In this document: piece by piece, positions 18,209 to 27,202 of the stretch
Numbering within the stretch: the stretch's first letter is position 1
How the letters are laid out: the number at the start of each line of letters is the position of its first letter
Source of the DNA: Saonia flava
GTDB taxonomy: Bacteria; Bacteroidota; Bacteroidia; Flavobacteriales; Flavobacteriaceae
Direction: 5' to 3'
Assembly: GCF_011927795.1 (NCBI RefSeq)
Contig: NZ_JAATJJ010000001.1
Span: 2,233,062 to 2,297,061 of the forward strand
Length of the DNA: 64,000 nt
Position numbers and translations under genes: made by a program
The notes under the pieces: model-generated
The model's input: only the letters and a program-made list of their open reading frames with translations
Database searches by the model: none
Told to the model about the DNA's origin: nothing

Positions 18209-19480
18209 ATGAACATCTTGGTCTTGGGTTCTGGCGGACGCGAACATGCCATTTCTCTCAAAATTTCTCAAAGTCCTAAAACTTCTAAATTGATTGTCGC
18301 TCCTGGTAATGCGGGAACAGCTCAAATAGCCACTAATGTTGAGGTAGGAGTAAACGATTTTGAAGCCATCAAAAAATTGGTGATTAACAAAAGTATCCAC
18401 TTGGTGGTGGTAGGACCTGAAGACCCTTTGGTCAATGGAGTTCATGATTTTTTCTTGAATGATGATGAGTTAAAGTCTATTCCTGTAATTGGACCTGAGA
18501 AGGCCGCAGCTGAACTTGAGGGAAGCAAGGAATTTGCCAAAGAATTCATGATGCGCCACAACATTCCCACCGCAGCCTACGAAAGTTTTACTAGGGAGTC
18601 TCTGGAAAAAGGTTATGCTTTTTTGGAAAGCCTAAGTCCACCTTATGTTTTAAAAGCCGATGGTTTGGCTGCTGGAAAAGGAGTTTTGATTCTAAAAGAT
18701 TTACAGGAAGCAAAAGATGAACTCAAATCTATGTTGGTCGATTCCAAATTTGGAAACGCAAGTGCCACTGTGGTTATCGAGGAGTTCTTGAATGGTATCG
18801 AATTAAGCTGTTTTGTACTTACCGATGGAACCAACTACAAAATACTTCCAACAGCAAAAGATTACAAAAGAATTGGAGAGGGCGATACTGGACTCAATAC
18901 AGGGGGTATGGGCGCCATTTCACCTGTTCCTTTTGTGGATGAAGTCTTAATGGATAAGATTGAGCAGCAAATTGTAAAACCGACCGTAGATGGCCTTAAA
19001 AAAGATAATTTGCCATATGTGGGATTCATCTTCATTGGTTTGATTAAAGTTGGTGTAGAACCCAAAGTAATTGAATATAACGTTCGAATGGGTGATCCTG
19101 AGACCGAAGTAGTGATTCCTCGATTAAAAAGTGACTTGGTTGAGGTGCTTTCTGCAATGGCCAATGGAACGTTGGACCAAATAGACCTTCAAATTGACAA
19201 GCGTGCAGCAACGACCGTAATGGCAGTTTCTGGAGGTTATCCAGAAGCGTACGAAAAAGGAAAGGAAATCACAGGAACCGAAAACATTCAAGATTCCATC
19301 GTTTTCCATGCAGGCACCAAGCTTTCAGATGGTAAAGTAGTGACTAATGGAGGTCGTGTAATAGCAATCACCTCCTTTGGAAAGGACTTTAAGGAAGCAC
19401 TAAAAACATCCTATCAAAATATGGAAAAACTCCATTTTGATGGAATGTATTACCGTAAAGATTTAGGTTTTGATTTATAG
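18209..19480 (+). CDS. purD: Phosphoribosylamine--glycine ligase
   Basis: GAR synthetase, the second step of purine biosynthesis: phosphoribosylamine, glycine and ATP to GAR. The 423-residue ATP-grasp protein is complete: N-terminal VLGSGGREHA (4-13), VVVGPEDPL, IGPEKAAAELEGSKEFAKEFM, LKADGLAAGKGV, the metal-binding NVRMGDPE and the C-terminal HFDGMYYRKDLGFDL. It is the sole housekeeping gene inside a 20-kb glycan region, followed by a 388-bp gap and the flippase gene. A second, broken copy of its last ~70 codons lies 9.2 kb downstream at 28659. That copy meets the DUF6341-type gene tail to tail, the place where this purD would be expected in an uninterrupted locus. Confidence 0.98.
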   Translation: MNILVLGSGGREHAISLKISQSPKTSKLIVAPGNAGTAQIATNVEVGVNDFEAIKKLVINKSIHLVVVGPEDPLVNGVHDFFLNDDELKSIPVIGPEKAAAELEGSKEFAKEFMMRHNIPTAAYESFTRESLEKGYAFLESLSPPYVLKADGLAAGKGVLILKDLQEAKDELKSMLVDSKFGNASATVVIEEFLNGIELSCFVLTDGTNYKILPTAKDYKRIGEGDTGLNTGGMGAISPVPFVDEVLMDKIEQQIVKPTVDGLKKDNLPYVGFIFIGLIKVGVEPKVIEYNVRMGDPETEVVIPRLKSDLVEVLSAMANGTLDQIDLQIDKRAATTVMAVSGGYPEAYEKGKEITGTENIQDSIVFHAGTKLSDGKVVTNGGRVIAITSFGKDFKEALKTSYQNMEKLHFDGMYYRKDLGFDL

Positions 19481-19868
19481 AAAAATTAACCTAAAGCCAA
19501 GACAATCAGTACGGTATTTTAATCTCGAGTTATCTGCCCAAAGTCGGTTTGATTGTATTTATGTCTCGAAAAATTAGAAGGCCAAAAACAAAGAATGCTT
19601 TCCAGTCTTAAAAACTCTAAATTTTTACTTTTTTTTGATTAATAAATTGAGAAGCATCAAACATTTTGACACTAGATGAGGTACATCAAAGATTTATATC
19701 TTTGCAAGAGCAAACTTTTGGATTCAACCTTAAATAAGGTTAAACAACAGTCATTTTCAGATAAATTAATTATTGTGACACACAGAATTGCAAAAATATT
19801 TTCAAATTAAATATAAATCTCTTAGTAAAATGGTCATCAATAGTAAATTACACCTTCAGGCTTAAAAT
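19481..19868. other. Gap after purD: left junction of the second glycan module
   Basis: 388 bp without a gene. The only supportable element is the -7 motif at 19697-19704, which would start transcription of the flippase operon. I see no integrase attachment core or terminal inverted repeat. This is one edge of the segment bracketed by purD sequence. Confidence 0.65.
19697..19704 (+). promoter_or_regulatory. Candidate -7 promoter of the flippase-to-cupin operon
   Basis: TATCTTTG fits TAnnTTTG. It predicts a leader of about 160 nt before the flippase ATG at 19869. A TTTG at 19665-19668 is 28 bp upstream, longer than the usual spacer, so the -33 element is doubtful. Confidence 0.45.
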
Positions 19869-21023
19869 ATGAATTTTAAGAATATATCTTCCATATTACT
19901 TCGGCTATCATCCAAAGTAGGTAGTGCCTTGGTTATCTTTGCAATAAGTTTATTTTCTTCAAAGGATTTTTTTGGGGATTTTCTGATATATTGGGGCATT
20001 GTAAGGGTAATGAGCGTTCTTACATCTTTTGGTTTGGACAATGGGGTTTTTGCTAAAAACAACCCAAAAGATATTTCCGATGAGATTCGTTTCATACTTA
20101 TTTTTGGACATATACTGTTACTTGGAGGCGTCACAATGTCAATTAGCCCATTGACCACTCCCATACATAATATTATTGCATTGATATATGCGGCCATATT
20201 CACGTCCATAACCAGGGTGCTTTGTAGTTCAATGACCTACGATATGTCGTTTAGAAAGCCCATCTTGATTGAGGATGTAACAAAATCTATTTTACTTTTG
20301 GTTTCAGCACTGTTTTGCAGCGTGTATTACATTGACGGGATACCGATCGCCATCTTAGTTAGTTCTGCTATTCCATTTTTTTTGGCTTGGATAACCTTTG
20401 ATGGAACTATCAAAATCAGGCCAGAGACCCAGAGAATATTCGTGTCCCTTAAAAAAATATGGAAATCCAATATTACCTATGCATTTCAAGGTGTTGGAAC
20501 TGTTTACCTTTTTCAATTTGACAAGTTAAATGCGGCCTTATTCTTTGAAAAAGAAGTGGTGGCAAGTATTGGCGTTCATGGCCTTGTTTTTTTGGTATTT
20601 AGCCTAACCAAAGGCGCTATCAATTTTGTTGCCCTTCCAGCAATAAAAAAACATGGAGTAGCAGAATTTAAAAAACTTAGAAAAATTTCTTTTTTAATAT
20701 CTGTCTTTTATTGTTTGATGTATTTCCTTTTCGCTAAAAGTTTATTTGCGCTCTTATATGGGAAACAATATGATTTTGTTTCGGAATATGGAATAATATA
20801 TCTTATTGGCGGTGTACTGTTTCTGTCAGCTGGCCCGTTGGGACCATTGTTGGTAATCAACAAGAAAAAGAAGAAACTTTTTCTTATGGTTATGCTTCAA
20901 TTGAGTCTTGTAGTGATTTTAAGTCTATTTCAGTTTATAGATGCCAAGGAAATATATTATTTGATGACTGTTCCCGCTGTTTGGACAGTTCATTTTTTAT
21001 TTTCATACCTTAGGAAAAAATGA
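19869..21023 (+). CDS. Wzx-type oligosaccharide flippase (MOP superfamily)
   Basis: A 384-residue protein made of about eleven to twelve hydrophobic helices with short charged loops, the pattern of Wzx/RfbX flippases that move lipid-linked oligosaccharide across the inner membrane. Membrane helices run from about residue 12 to the C terminus. It is slightly shorter than typical Wzx (about 410-480 residues), perhaps lacking one helix pair. It heads the second glycan operon, and its stop overlaps the start of the polymerase gene by 4 bp. A paralogous flippase is encoded at 50465, outside the glycan region. Confidence 0.8.
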   Translation: MNFKNISSILLRLSSKVGSALVIFAISLFSSKDFFGDFLIYWGIVRVMSVLTSFGLDNGVFAKNNPKDISDEIRFILIFGHILLLGGVTMSISPLTTPIHNIIALIYAAIFTSITRVLCSSMTYDMSFRKPILIEDVTKSILLLVSALFCSVYYIDGIPIAILVSSAIPFFLAWITFDGTIKIRPETQRIFVSLKKIWKSNITYAFQGVGTVYLFQFDKLNAALFFEKEVVASIGVHGLVFLVFSLTKGAINFVALPAIKKHGVAEFKKLRKISFLISVFYCLMYFLFAKSLFALLYGKQYDFVSEYGIIYLIGGVLFLSAGPLGPLLVINKKKKKLFLMVMLQLSLVVILSLFQFIDAKEIYYLMTVPAVWTVHFLFSYLRKK

Positions 21024-22234
21024 ACTCCAAGACAACTAATTATATTCTCGTTTTATTGTTGTTGTTGGCTGTATATGGAAAAGGCCTTTTTCAAGACAGC
21101 ATACATGTACATGATGTAGATCAAGCGAGGTCTGGCATCATAAAAATCGGTAATATTTTTTCATTGGGATGTCTATTATCCATTTTTTTGTTAAAAGGAA
21201 AGGTCTGGGGTATAACATTCAAATTCAATCGGGAAAACTGGCTAATGAATGGTTTTTATGCCTTTATGTTTTTAAGCGCAATTATCTCCCTAAACCCTAT
21301 TATCAGTGTTTCAAAGTTTTTTCAACTACTTATTCTTATATATGCTGCTAGAACAGTTTTTAATCATGTAGGAAACGCACAGAATTTTCTGATCTCCTAT
21401 AGAAATATTGTTCTTGTTTTTAGTGTTAGCTGTCTTTTATTTCCAGCTTCACAGGTGGGGTCTTTCATAGATCAAAACCGGATTGCGGGAAATTTATTAA
21501 TGTATATCCCACCTAATGAAATGGCCGAGTTAGTACTTTTCTCACTGGCTTTTTCTGTTTTTTTATTTTATAGGAGACAACAAACTTTTATAGATGTCAT
21601 TAATGTTATCGTTGGTATTCTAGTAATTTTTGGAACAAAATCGCGATTTGCATATTTGATTGTTGCATTAATAGTCTTTTTGTACCTGCTCACTAACATT
21701 AAGAGATTTGCAATTGTTTTTTTTGCTGGTTTTGTCATTATTCTTTATGCGGTCTTTCAAACCGATTTTATTGAGGTTTACATTTTGCGAGATGGGGATA
21801 CTTCAAAGCTTCTCGAATTGACCGGGCGTGTAAAATATTGGGCCTTTGCAATAGAGAACATCGATTGGAAGTCATTGCTCATGGGTCACGGTTTTTACTT
21901 TGGATCAAGGTTTTATTTACCCACGATTGACCCTCATTTTGCTTATAAGAGCAATCTGGATAATACCTATCTCGAGATTTTATTCAACTCAGGCATAATT
22001 TCATTGATTCTGTTTATTCTTGTATTGGCCAAAATGTTCCATATTTCGTTGAAAAGAGGATATGATTCAATGCTTTTTATTTCATTCATCATGATTATTT
22101 CCGTAAAAAGCTTGATTGGCCCATCAATTGTAAAAGAGACTATTTCGCTGGTTTTTTTCTTTTTAATCTATCATTTTTGCAGACCTTTGGTTAAATATAG
22201 AATCAAACCGGTTTCTGGATATAATCAAGGGTAA
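21020..22234 (+). CDS. O-antigen polymerase (Wzy)-like membrane protein (second of two)
   Basis: A 404-residue protein with about ten to twelve membrane helices. It shows the Wzy_C-type features: a helix ending FGTKSRFAYL (about residues 206-215, comparable to the GSRSG/A motif) and a large extracytoplasmic loop (about 250-320) with the LMGHGFYFGSRF and NTYLEILFNSGIISLI segments. Directly after the flippase gene with a 4-bp overlap, so a Wzx/Wzy pair for the same repeat unit is the natural reading. Sequence identity between Wzy proteins is low, so the call rests on topology, motif positions and context. Confidence 0.8.
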   Translation: MNSKTTNYILVLLLLLAVYGKGLFQDSIHVHDVDQARSGIIKIGNIFSLGCLLSIFLLKGKVWGITFKFNRENWLMNGFYAFMFLSAIISLNPIISVSKFFQLLILIYAARTVFNHVGNAQNFLISYRNIVLVFSVSCLLFPASQVGSFIDQNRIAGNLLMYIPPNEMAELVLFSLAFSVFLFYRRQQTFIDVINVIVGILVIFGTKSRFAYLIVALIVFLYLLTNIKRFAIVFFAGFVIILYAVFQTDFIEVYILRDGDTSKLLELTGRVKYWAFAIENIDWKSLLMGHGFYFGSRFYLPTIDPHFAYKSNLDNTYLEILFNSGIISLILFILVLAKMFHISLKRGYDSMLFISFIMIISVKSLIGPSIVKETISLVFFFLIYHFCRPLVKYRIKPVSGYNQG

Positions 22235-22291
22235 GACTAGTATTAATTTATTGAGTAGTTTTACAAATTATTCATGGACACCTAAAATCAT

Positions 22292-23164
22292 ATGGACCTA
22301 GATTTTCTGTTAATTGGAGCGCAGAAGTGCGCCACTACTTGGATTTACCACTGCCTTAATGAGCACCCTGAGCTTTATGTGGGAGGAGGAAAAAATGAAA
22401 CCTACTATTTTGGAGGCAAAACCTTTGATCAAAAAGGTCTTGATTGGTTCGAAGGTCTTTTTTCGGATGCTTCCACCTACCAAAAGCTTGGCAGTGCTTC
22501 TGTAGATTATATTTGGGACGTTGCATCCATAGAGCTGGCTCGCAAGCAATATCCTGACATTAAAATCATAGCTGCGCTTCGTAACCCTGTAGAGCGTACG
22601 ATATCAGCTTTTTTTTGGCTAATGAGGAAAAACATTATCGAGGATGGGTCGCTAGAAGATGGTATTAGAAAGGCAATTGATGACTACAAATCTGGTTCTG
22701 ACACTATTTATTCAGAATTGATCAGACGAAGTCTATACACTGATGCAATAATTGAACTTCATGAAAATTTTGAAAAAGATAACATTAGATTAATTTTGTT
22801 CGATGACATTCAAAATACCCCTAAAACTGTTTTGCATGGTATTTATTCTTTTTTAGGTGTTTCCCCGGGCTATATGCCATCCTCCTTAAAAAGAAAACCA
22901 AAGGGCAACAGCTATTCCTCGACACTTGTTTATCTAGAAAGAAAAATGCCCGTCAATAAATTTGCCACTAAGGTATTGAACGGTATTAGTGAGCTCATCA
23001 AGATATCGTCCAAAACCAAGAGCCCTCAATTAAACTCTGGGCTGACCCAAGAACTTTCGGATATATATAAGGGGCCTTTTGGCAGACTATACAATTGGCT
23101 GGAAGAAAATGGGTCGAATGATAATATGGCTATTAAAAAAGCAAAAAAAAGTTGGAATTTGTAA
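22292..23164 (+). CDS. PAPS-dependent sulfotransferase
   Basis: A 290-residue soluble sulfotransferase. The 5'-phosphosulfate-binding loop is GAQKCATTWIY (residues 9-19) and the 3'-phosphate-binding motif is ALRNPVERTISAFFW (95-109, with R97 and S105). Both are intact, so it should bind PAPS and transfer sulfate to a sugar hydroxyl. The domain resembles the heparan/carbohydrate sulfotransferase group. It lies inside the second glycan operon, and the PAPS-producing genes (cysC, cysD, cysN) and PAP-removing cysQ are in the same region 9-12 kb upstream. The acceptor is presumably the lipid-linked repeat unit or its nucleotide-sugar-derived residue in the cytoplasm; this is inference. Confidence 0.9.
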   Translation: MDLDFLLIGAQKCATTWIYHCLNEHPELYVGGGKNETYYFGGKTFDQKGLDWFEGLFSDASTYQKLGSASVDYIWDVASIELARKQYPDIKIIAALRNPVERTISAFFWLMRKNIIEDGSLEDGIRKAIDDYKSGSDTIYSELIRRSLYTDAIIELHENFEKDNIRLILFDDIQNTPKTVLHGIYSFLGVSPGYMPSSLKRKPKGNSYSSTLVYLERKMPVNKFATKVLNGISELIKISSKTKSPQLNSGLTQELSDIYKGPFGRLYNWLEENGSNDNMAIKKAKKSWNL

Positions 23165-24282
23165 TGGGAAGAAAAAATACATTTATTATTGGTCACTACG
23201 GAGGAGATAATTTCGGCGATGAATTTATGCTGGAAGCATTGCTTGAATATCTTGATACTGTCAAAATAATTGGTAAAATTTTTATTGTATGTAAAAAAAG
23301 ACATAGTTCGGCAACTAAAGCTACTTTTGTCTCTCCAAGTTTCTTAAGCATACTCAAAGTCTTTTTCCAGACCAAAATATTAATTCTGGGCGGTGGTACG
23401 CATTTCCACGATGACTATCACAAAAAACGCCTGCAAAGGCACTATTTATACCTCACCAAGATATTGGCTATATCCTTATTATATAGGTTAAGTTTCAAAA
23501 AAGTGTATTATCTCGGGGTAGGATACGCTCCATTGGATTCTCCCCTAATCAAGAAATATACAAAGCTATCCTTGTTGCTTACCAACCACATTACCGTAAG
23601 AGACAAAATTTCATTAAAAAACCTGAACAACTTGTCAAGAAAACCATGTTCTTCGAGGGAACACCTTACGTTTGATTTGGCGTCTCTTCATAAAGAAGTG
23701 GGGCATATAAAGACAAAAGATGAAACACTAGTAGGTATTTCGCTTACTTCTTTCAGCTATTCATCCAACCCTAATGAAGATACTTTATGGGATGATTACA
23801 TAATTCCTGAAATAGGGGCTATCTACAGAAATACAACTATATCCATCCGAATCTTTGTATTTAGAGGGGGACCTAAAGAATCTGATATCCCATTAAGTAA
23901 AAAATTGCAAGAACATTTATATAAAATTGACCCAGTTAGGATAACAACTTATGAGCATACAGATGACACTGAGAAATTTGTAGCTCCCTTGGTCGAATGC
24001 GAGTATTTTATTGCAACAAGATACCACTCTGCAGTAATTGCTTATTTGGTAGGGTGTAAGATGCTGATAATACCATATCATCAAAAACTAATTGATGTCG
24101 TGGACATGATAGACCTTGACATGCATGCCGTATTTGATTTAAGGGAACCTGAAACCTTCGCCTTTAAGTTCAAGGAGTTGTTGGCCAATGATAAAAGGTA
24201 TATTCCTAGAGTACCCCCATTGAAAAACAAGGCCCTTACTTTGGACATTATGAATAGCATTTTTAATAAAAAAGAACAATAG
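23164..24282 (+). CDS. Polysaccharide pyruvyl transferase family protein
   Basis: A 372-residue protein of the PS_pyruv_trans/CsaB group, which adds ketal-linked pyruvate from PEP to sugars of cell-surface glycans. Family features are the N-terminal IIGHYGGDNFGDEFML (glycine-rich with N-x-GD), the LILGGGTHFHDDYHKK loop, and the C-terminal RYHSAVIAYLVGCKMLIIPYHQK with the catalytic-type RYH. I start at the ATG at 23164, which overlaps the sulfotransferase stop (TAATG). A TTG four codons earlier is less likely. Pyruvylation would add negative charge beside sulfate. Confidence 0.85.
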   Translation: MGRKNTFIIGHYGGDNFGDEFMLEALLEYLDTVKIIGKIFIVCKKRHSSATKATFVSPSFLSILKVFFQTKILILGGGTHFHDDYHKKRLQRHYLYLTKILAISLLYRLSFKKVYYLGVGYAPLDSPLIKKYTKLSLLLTNHITVRDKISLKNLNNLSRKPCSSREHLTFDLASLHKEVGHIKTKDETLVGISLTSFSYSSNPNEDTLWDDYIIPEIGAIYRNTTISIRIFVFRGGPKESDIPLSKKLQEHLYKIDPVRITTYEHTDDTEKFVAPLVECEYFIATRYHSAVIAYLVGCKMLIIPYHQKLIDVVDMIDLDMHAVFDLREPETFAFKFKELLANDKRYIPRVPPLKNKALTLDIMNSIFNKKEQ

Positions 24283-24370
24283 TACAAGGTCGTGTTTTTA
24301 TGAGAAACAGGCATTCGACCAAGGCATGTTGTGAATCCATTTATTAGGCCTGTGTGCTACCCACATAGAA

Positions 24371-24405
24371 TTATCATGATTCTGAATGCATCTGAATCAT
24401 AATAA
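24371..24405. repeat. Imperfect inverted repeat in the pyruvyltransferase/GT4 gap
   Basis: Two 15-nt arms (24371-24385 and 24391-24405) match at 13 of 15 positions around a 5-nt loop (ATGCA). It lies 6 bp upstream of a -7 motif, so it could be a terminator-like hairpin or an operator. The rest of the 283-bp gap (24283-24565) shows nothing else. Confidence 0.5.
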
Positions 24406-24410
24406 TTCCA

Positions 24411-24418
24411 TATTTTTG
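24411..24418 (+). promoter_or_regulatory. Candidate -7 element upstream of the GT4 gene
   Basis: TATTTTTG matches TAnnTTTG in the only long gap inside the second glycan operon. It suggests that the GT4-to-cupin genes can be transcribed separately, with a leader of about 140 nt. Confidence 0.45.
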
Positions 24419-24565
24419 CCTCTTGGGTTTGAGAGGCATAGCTTTTCAGGAAAAATGCCAGATGAAATCAAAAGCCAACACTTATTTAGCCTTCAAAAAA
24501 ATGAACTCCGTTGACTAGAGATGTCGGTGCTATATCAGTCTTTGTATTCCAATAACAATAAGTAA

Positions 24566-25657
24566 ATGAACTGCATTCATATATTATATACTAGAACTTT
24601 TGGAGGCCCTCATAACCAAGTTGTGCAATTGGCAATAAAAAAGGGCAAAAGACGACATATTATCATAGCCCCCAAAGGCATTTCTAAATTCGAGGCCATT
24701 CACAACAACAATGATATAATCTATTGTCCCTTGCGCCTATGGAGGCCTACCAAGAGAAATATTCCAACCGTTTTGTTTTTTCCGCTCATTTTGATTTTAG
24801 ATACAATAAGGCTCTCTTTCAAGCTCAAAAGCCACCTTAATTCCAATACGGCAGTCATAAATTATGGCTCGTTATATATCACTGGTCTTGTTTTTTCCAA
24901 GACACATGGATTAAAAAGTATTTCTGAAATACCAGGGTTATTTACACCAAAGCCATTCAGAAAGATAATTGGAAACACGCACAAGTTCCTTGCCGATAAA
25001 ATCCTTCTTACCGGCAAGTCTGTTGCAGCCGCATATGGCATTGAAATTAATGATTTCAACAAAGTTTTTTTTCCTCCGATACGAAAAGAAGTCATTGCTG
25101 AAAAAAGTAAAAAAAAGGGTGTTCTTACCATTGGAACCCTTGGAAATAGAAATTGGCAAAAGGCTCACGAAAGATGTGTGGAAATTGCACATTCACTGAA
25201 CAACAACAATGTTGATTTCAATTGGATAATTCAGGGGAGAAACTCCAAAGGACAAGAAAACTATTATCAGCACGATGTAATGGACAAAGCCATTGATTTA
25301 AAACTTAATATGGTTAACTTTGTGTCTAATATGTCCCCGTCAGAACTATTTTCGCAAATAGACCTTTTTGTGCTCACGAGTAAAGTTGAAGGGGTCCCTA
25401 CCGTAGTTCTCGAGTCGTGTGTAAATGGAGTGCACACTATTAGTTTATCTGTGGGGGCTGTAGAAGAACTCACACCGGTTTTTGATAATCTAACTGTATT
25501 GCCGGACACAGATAGCATAGCAAATTTCATATTAGAAAATAGACAGGAGATTATTGATGCCAGAAAAATGGTTTGCGATTACTCAGAAAAGCAGAAAAAG
25601 CTGGAGGAGGTAAATACTTTATTTTTTAAACCACATTATGAAGCGCTTGATTTTTAA
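24566..25657 (+). CDS. Glycosyltransferase family 4-like protein
   Basis: A 363-residue GT-B-fold transferase. The N-terminal domain begins IHILYTRTFGGPHNQV, with the glycine-rich loop after strand 1. The C-terminal domain shows TIGTLGNRNWQKAH (near 190-203) and the nucleotide-sugar site SKVEGVPTVVLESCVNG (about 270-286), where E-x7-E spacing of GT4 enzymes is present (EGVPTVVLE). It should add one sugar to the lipid-linked repeat unit; donor and linkage cannot be read. The 3' end overlaps the deacetylase gene by 20 bp. Confidence 0.83.
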   Translation: MNCIHILYTRTFGGPHNQVVQLAIKKGKRRHIIIAPKGISKFEAIHNNNDIIYCPLRLWRPTKRNIPTVLFFPLILILDTIRLSFKLKSHLNSNTAVINYGSLYITGLVFSKTHGLKSISEIPGLFTPKPFRKIIGNTHKFLADKILLTGKSVAAAYGIEINDFNKVFFPPIRKEVIAEKSKKKGVLTIGTLGNRNWQKAHERCVEIAHSLNNNNVDFNWIIQGRNSKGQENYYQHDVMDKAIDLKLNMVNFVSNMSPSELFSQIDLFVLTSKVEGVPTVVLESCVNGVHTISLSVGAVEELTPVFDNLTVLPDTDSIANFILENRQEIIDARKMVCDYSEKQKKLEEVNTLFFKPHYEALDF

Positions 25658-26405
25658 TTTCAATAGAGTTTTTTTTGATAAAATACTGAAAGATGGGGTT
25701 TATCCTCAGACCATACACATATTTCATCATTATTTCAAAGACGAAAACGCTTATCTAAAAGAATTTATACGATTTGCCCAAAATAAAGGATATGTGATAA
25801 GAGGCTATAATTATAATCAAAAAACCGGGGAAAAAGTAGTATATCTTAGTTTTGATGATAACTATGAAACATGGTATGAAATGGCTCAAATGTTAAAGGA
25901 AGAAGGTGCCACCTGCACTTTTTTCATCAATTTTGCGCCAAACTTGATGAGTGATGGTCTTATCAACGCCTATTATAATTCTCTAGGCTTGATAAATGGC
26001 AAACCAATTGGGCTTGATAAAATTTCAGACCTAATTCAACAAGGATTTGATTTTGGGAATCATGGACTTTCTCATGTTACTTTTAGTGATTTGCAATTGT
26101 CCCATGTGAAAACTGACCTTGACCTAAACCGAAACTTTTTTCAGCGGCATTTCGAAGCAAAATTGACAAATGTGGCTTTCCCGTATGGTTCAATGAGATA
26201 TTTCAAAAAAGAATGGATAGATGAAATTAGCGAGGAATTTGGCACTATATACGCAGGTCATCCCCTGAGCCAGACCGAAAATAATGACAAATTTGTTTTC
26301 AGGTCTCCGTTATACATCTCCGAAAGCTTTGAATTCAATTTAAAAATACAAAGGATTTCAAACATCAAGCCAAGCCTAACTTTTGGTAAAAGCTTGATTG
26401 GATGA
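25638..26405 (+). CDS. Polysaccharide deacetylase (NodB-like) family protein
   Basis: A 255-residue NodB-homology protein. The catalytic motif 1 appears as YLSFDDN (about 69-75, normally TFDDG), motif 2 as GNHGLSHVTFSDL (H-x-x-x-H metal ligands, about 151-163) and motif 3 as FPYG. The changed last residue of motif 1 is within family variation; the two aspartates are kept. No signal peptide is seen, so action on a cytoplasmic lipid-linked sugar is more likely than on an exported polymer. It would remove N- or O-acetyl groups. It overlaps the GT4 gene by 20 bp and precedes the WecG-like gene by 29 bp. Confidence 0.85.
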   Translation: MKRLIFNFNRVFFDKILKDGVYPQTIHIFHHYFKDENAYLKEFIRFAQNKGYVIRGYNYNQKTGEKVVYLSFDDNYETWYEMAQMLKEEGATCTFFINFAPNLMSDGLINAYYNSLGLINGKPIGLDKISDLIQQGFDFGNHGLSHVTFSDLQLSHVKTDLDLNRNFFQRHFEAKLTNVAFPYGSMRYFKKEWIDEISEEFGTIYAGHPLSQTENNDKFVFRSPLYISESFEFNLKIQRISNIKPSLTFGKSLIG

Positions 26406-26434
26406 GCAATGATTAGCATGAAAAACAACAAATA

Positions 26435-27202
26435 GTGAAGCAGGAAGTAAAAATTTTAGGAATAAATATATTTGCAATAAACATTGAAAAGGCGGTAGAC
26501 CTACTTTTACATACCAACAATGGCTCTTCTCAATCAAGGTGTGTGAGTGCCACAGGGGCACATGGCTTGGTATATTCCAAAAGAAATGAAGGATTTAGGC
26601 AAATCCTTCATTCATTCTTTCTCAACCTTCCTGATGGCATGCCCTCTGCTTGGATAGGCAGATTAAAAGGAGCAAAAAAAATGAAGCGATGCTATGGTCC
26701 AGATTTCTTTAAAGAAACCATGATTGCATCAGCAAGCACAAATACGACCCATTTTCTTTGTGGAGGAAAAGAAGGTGTAGCAGACAAACTAAAAAAAGTC
26801 TGCGAAAACCAATTTGAAGCAACAATTTCAGGAACATATTGTCCTCCCTTCCTCGATGTGTACGATTATGATTATCCGGCCATTGCAAAAACCATCAATG
26901 AAACAGAAACTAACATTGTGTGGATAGGTCTGAGCACTCCGAAGCAAGAGGTTTTTGCATGCAATCTATCCAAATATACTAAGGTCGATTATATATGCTG
27001 TGTTGGTGCGGCATTTGATTTTCATATTGGCAATGTAAAACAAGCGCCTAGTTGGATACAAAAATTAGGTATGGAATGGTTCTTCAGATTGCTGATGGAG
27101 CCGAAAAGATTATGGAAAAGATATTTTGATATTGTTCCTTTTTTTATTTATTATAACTTTGTTGAATTAATCAATGGAAACTTTTTAAAAAAAAAAACAT
27201 GA
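26435..27202 (+). CDS. WecG/TagA/CpsF family glycosyltransferase (GT26)
   Basis: A 255-residue protein with the GT26 signature: ILGINIFAINIEKAVDLL at the N terminus, VSATGAHGLVYSKRNEGF, LPDGMPSAWIGR (NxPDG/M-type motif around residue 66), WIGLSTPKQEVFACN (VxLGxPKQE equivalent) and CVGAAFDFHIGNVKQAPSWIQKLGMEWFFRLLMEPKRLWKRY split over the last quarter. The family transfers ManNAc or ManNAcA to a lipid-linked GlcNAc or related acceptor. The start is a GTG at 26435, and the 3' end overlaps the epimerase gene by 4 bp. All family motifs are present. Confidence 0.92.
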   Translation: MKQEVKILGINIFAINIEKAVDLLLHTNNGSSQSRCVSATGAHGLVYSKRNEGFRQILHSFFLNLPDGMPSAWIGRLKGAKKMKRCYGPDFFKETMIASASTNTTHFLCGGKEGVADKLKKVCENQFEATISGTYCPPFLDVYDYDYPAIAKTINETETNIVWIGLSTPKQEVFACNLSKYTKVDYICCVGAAFDFHIGNVKQAPSWIQKLGMEWFFRLLMEPKRLWKRYFDIVPFFIYYNFVELINGNFLKKKT

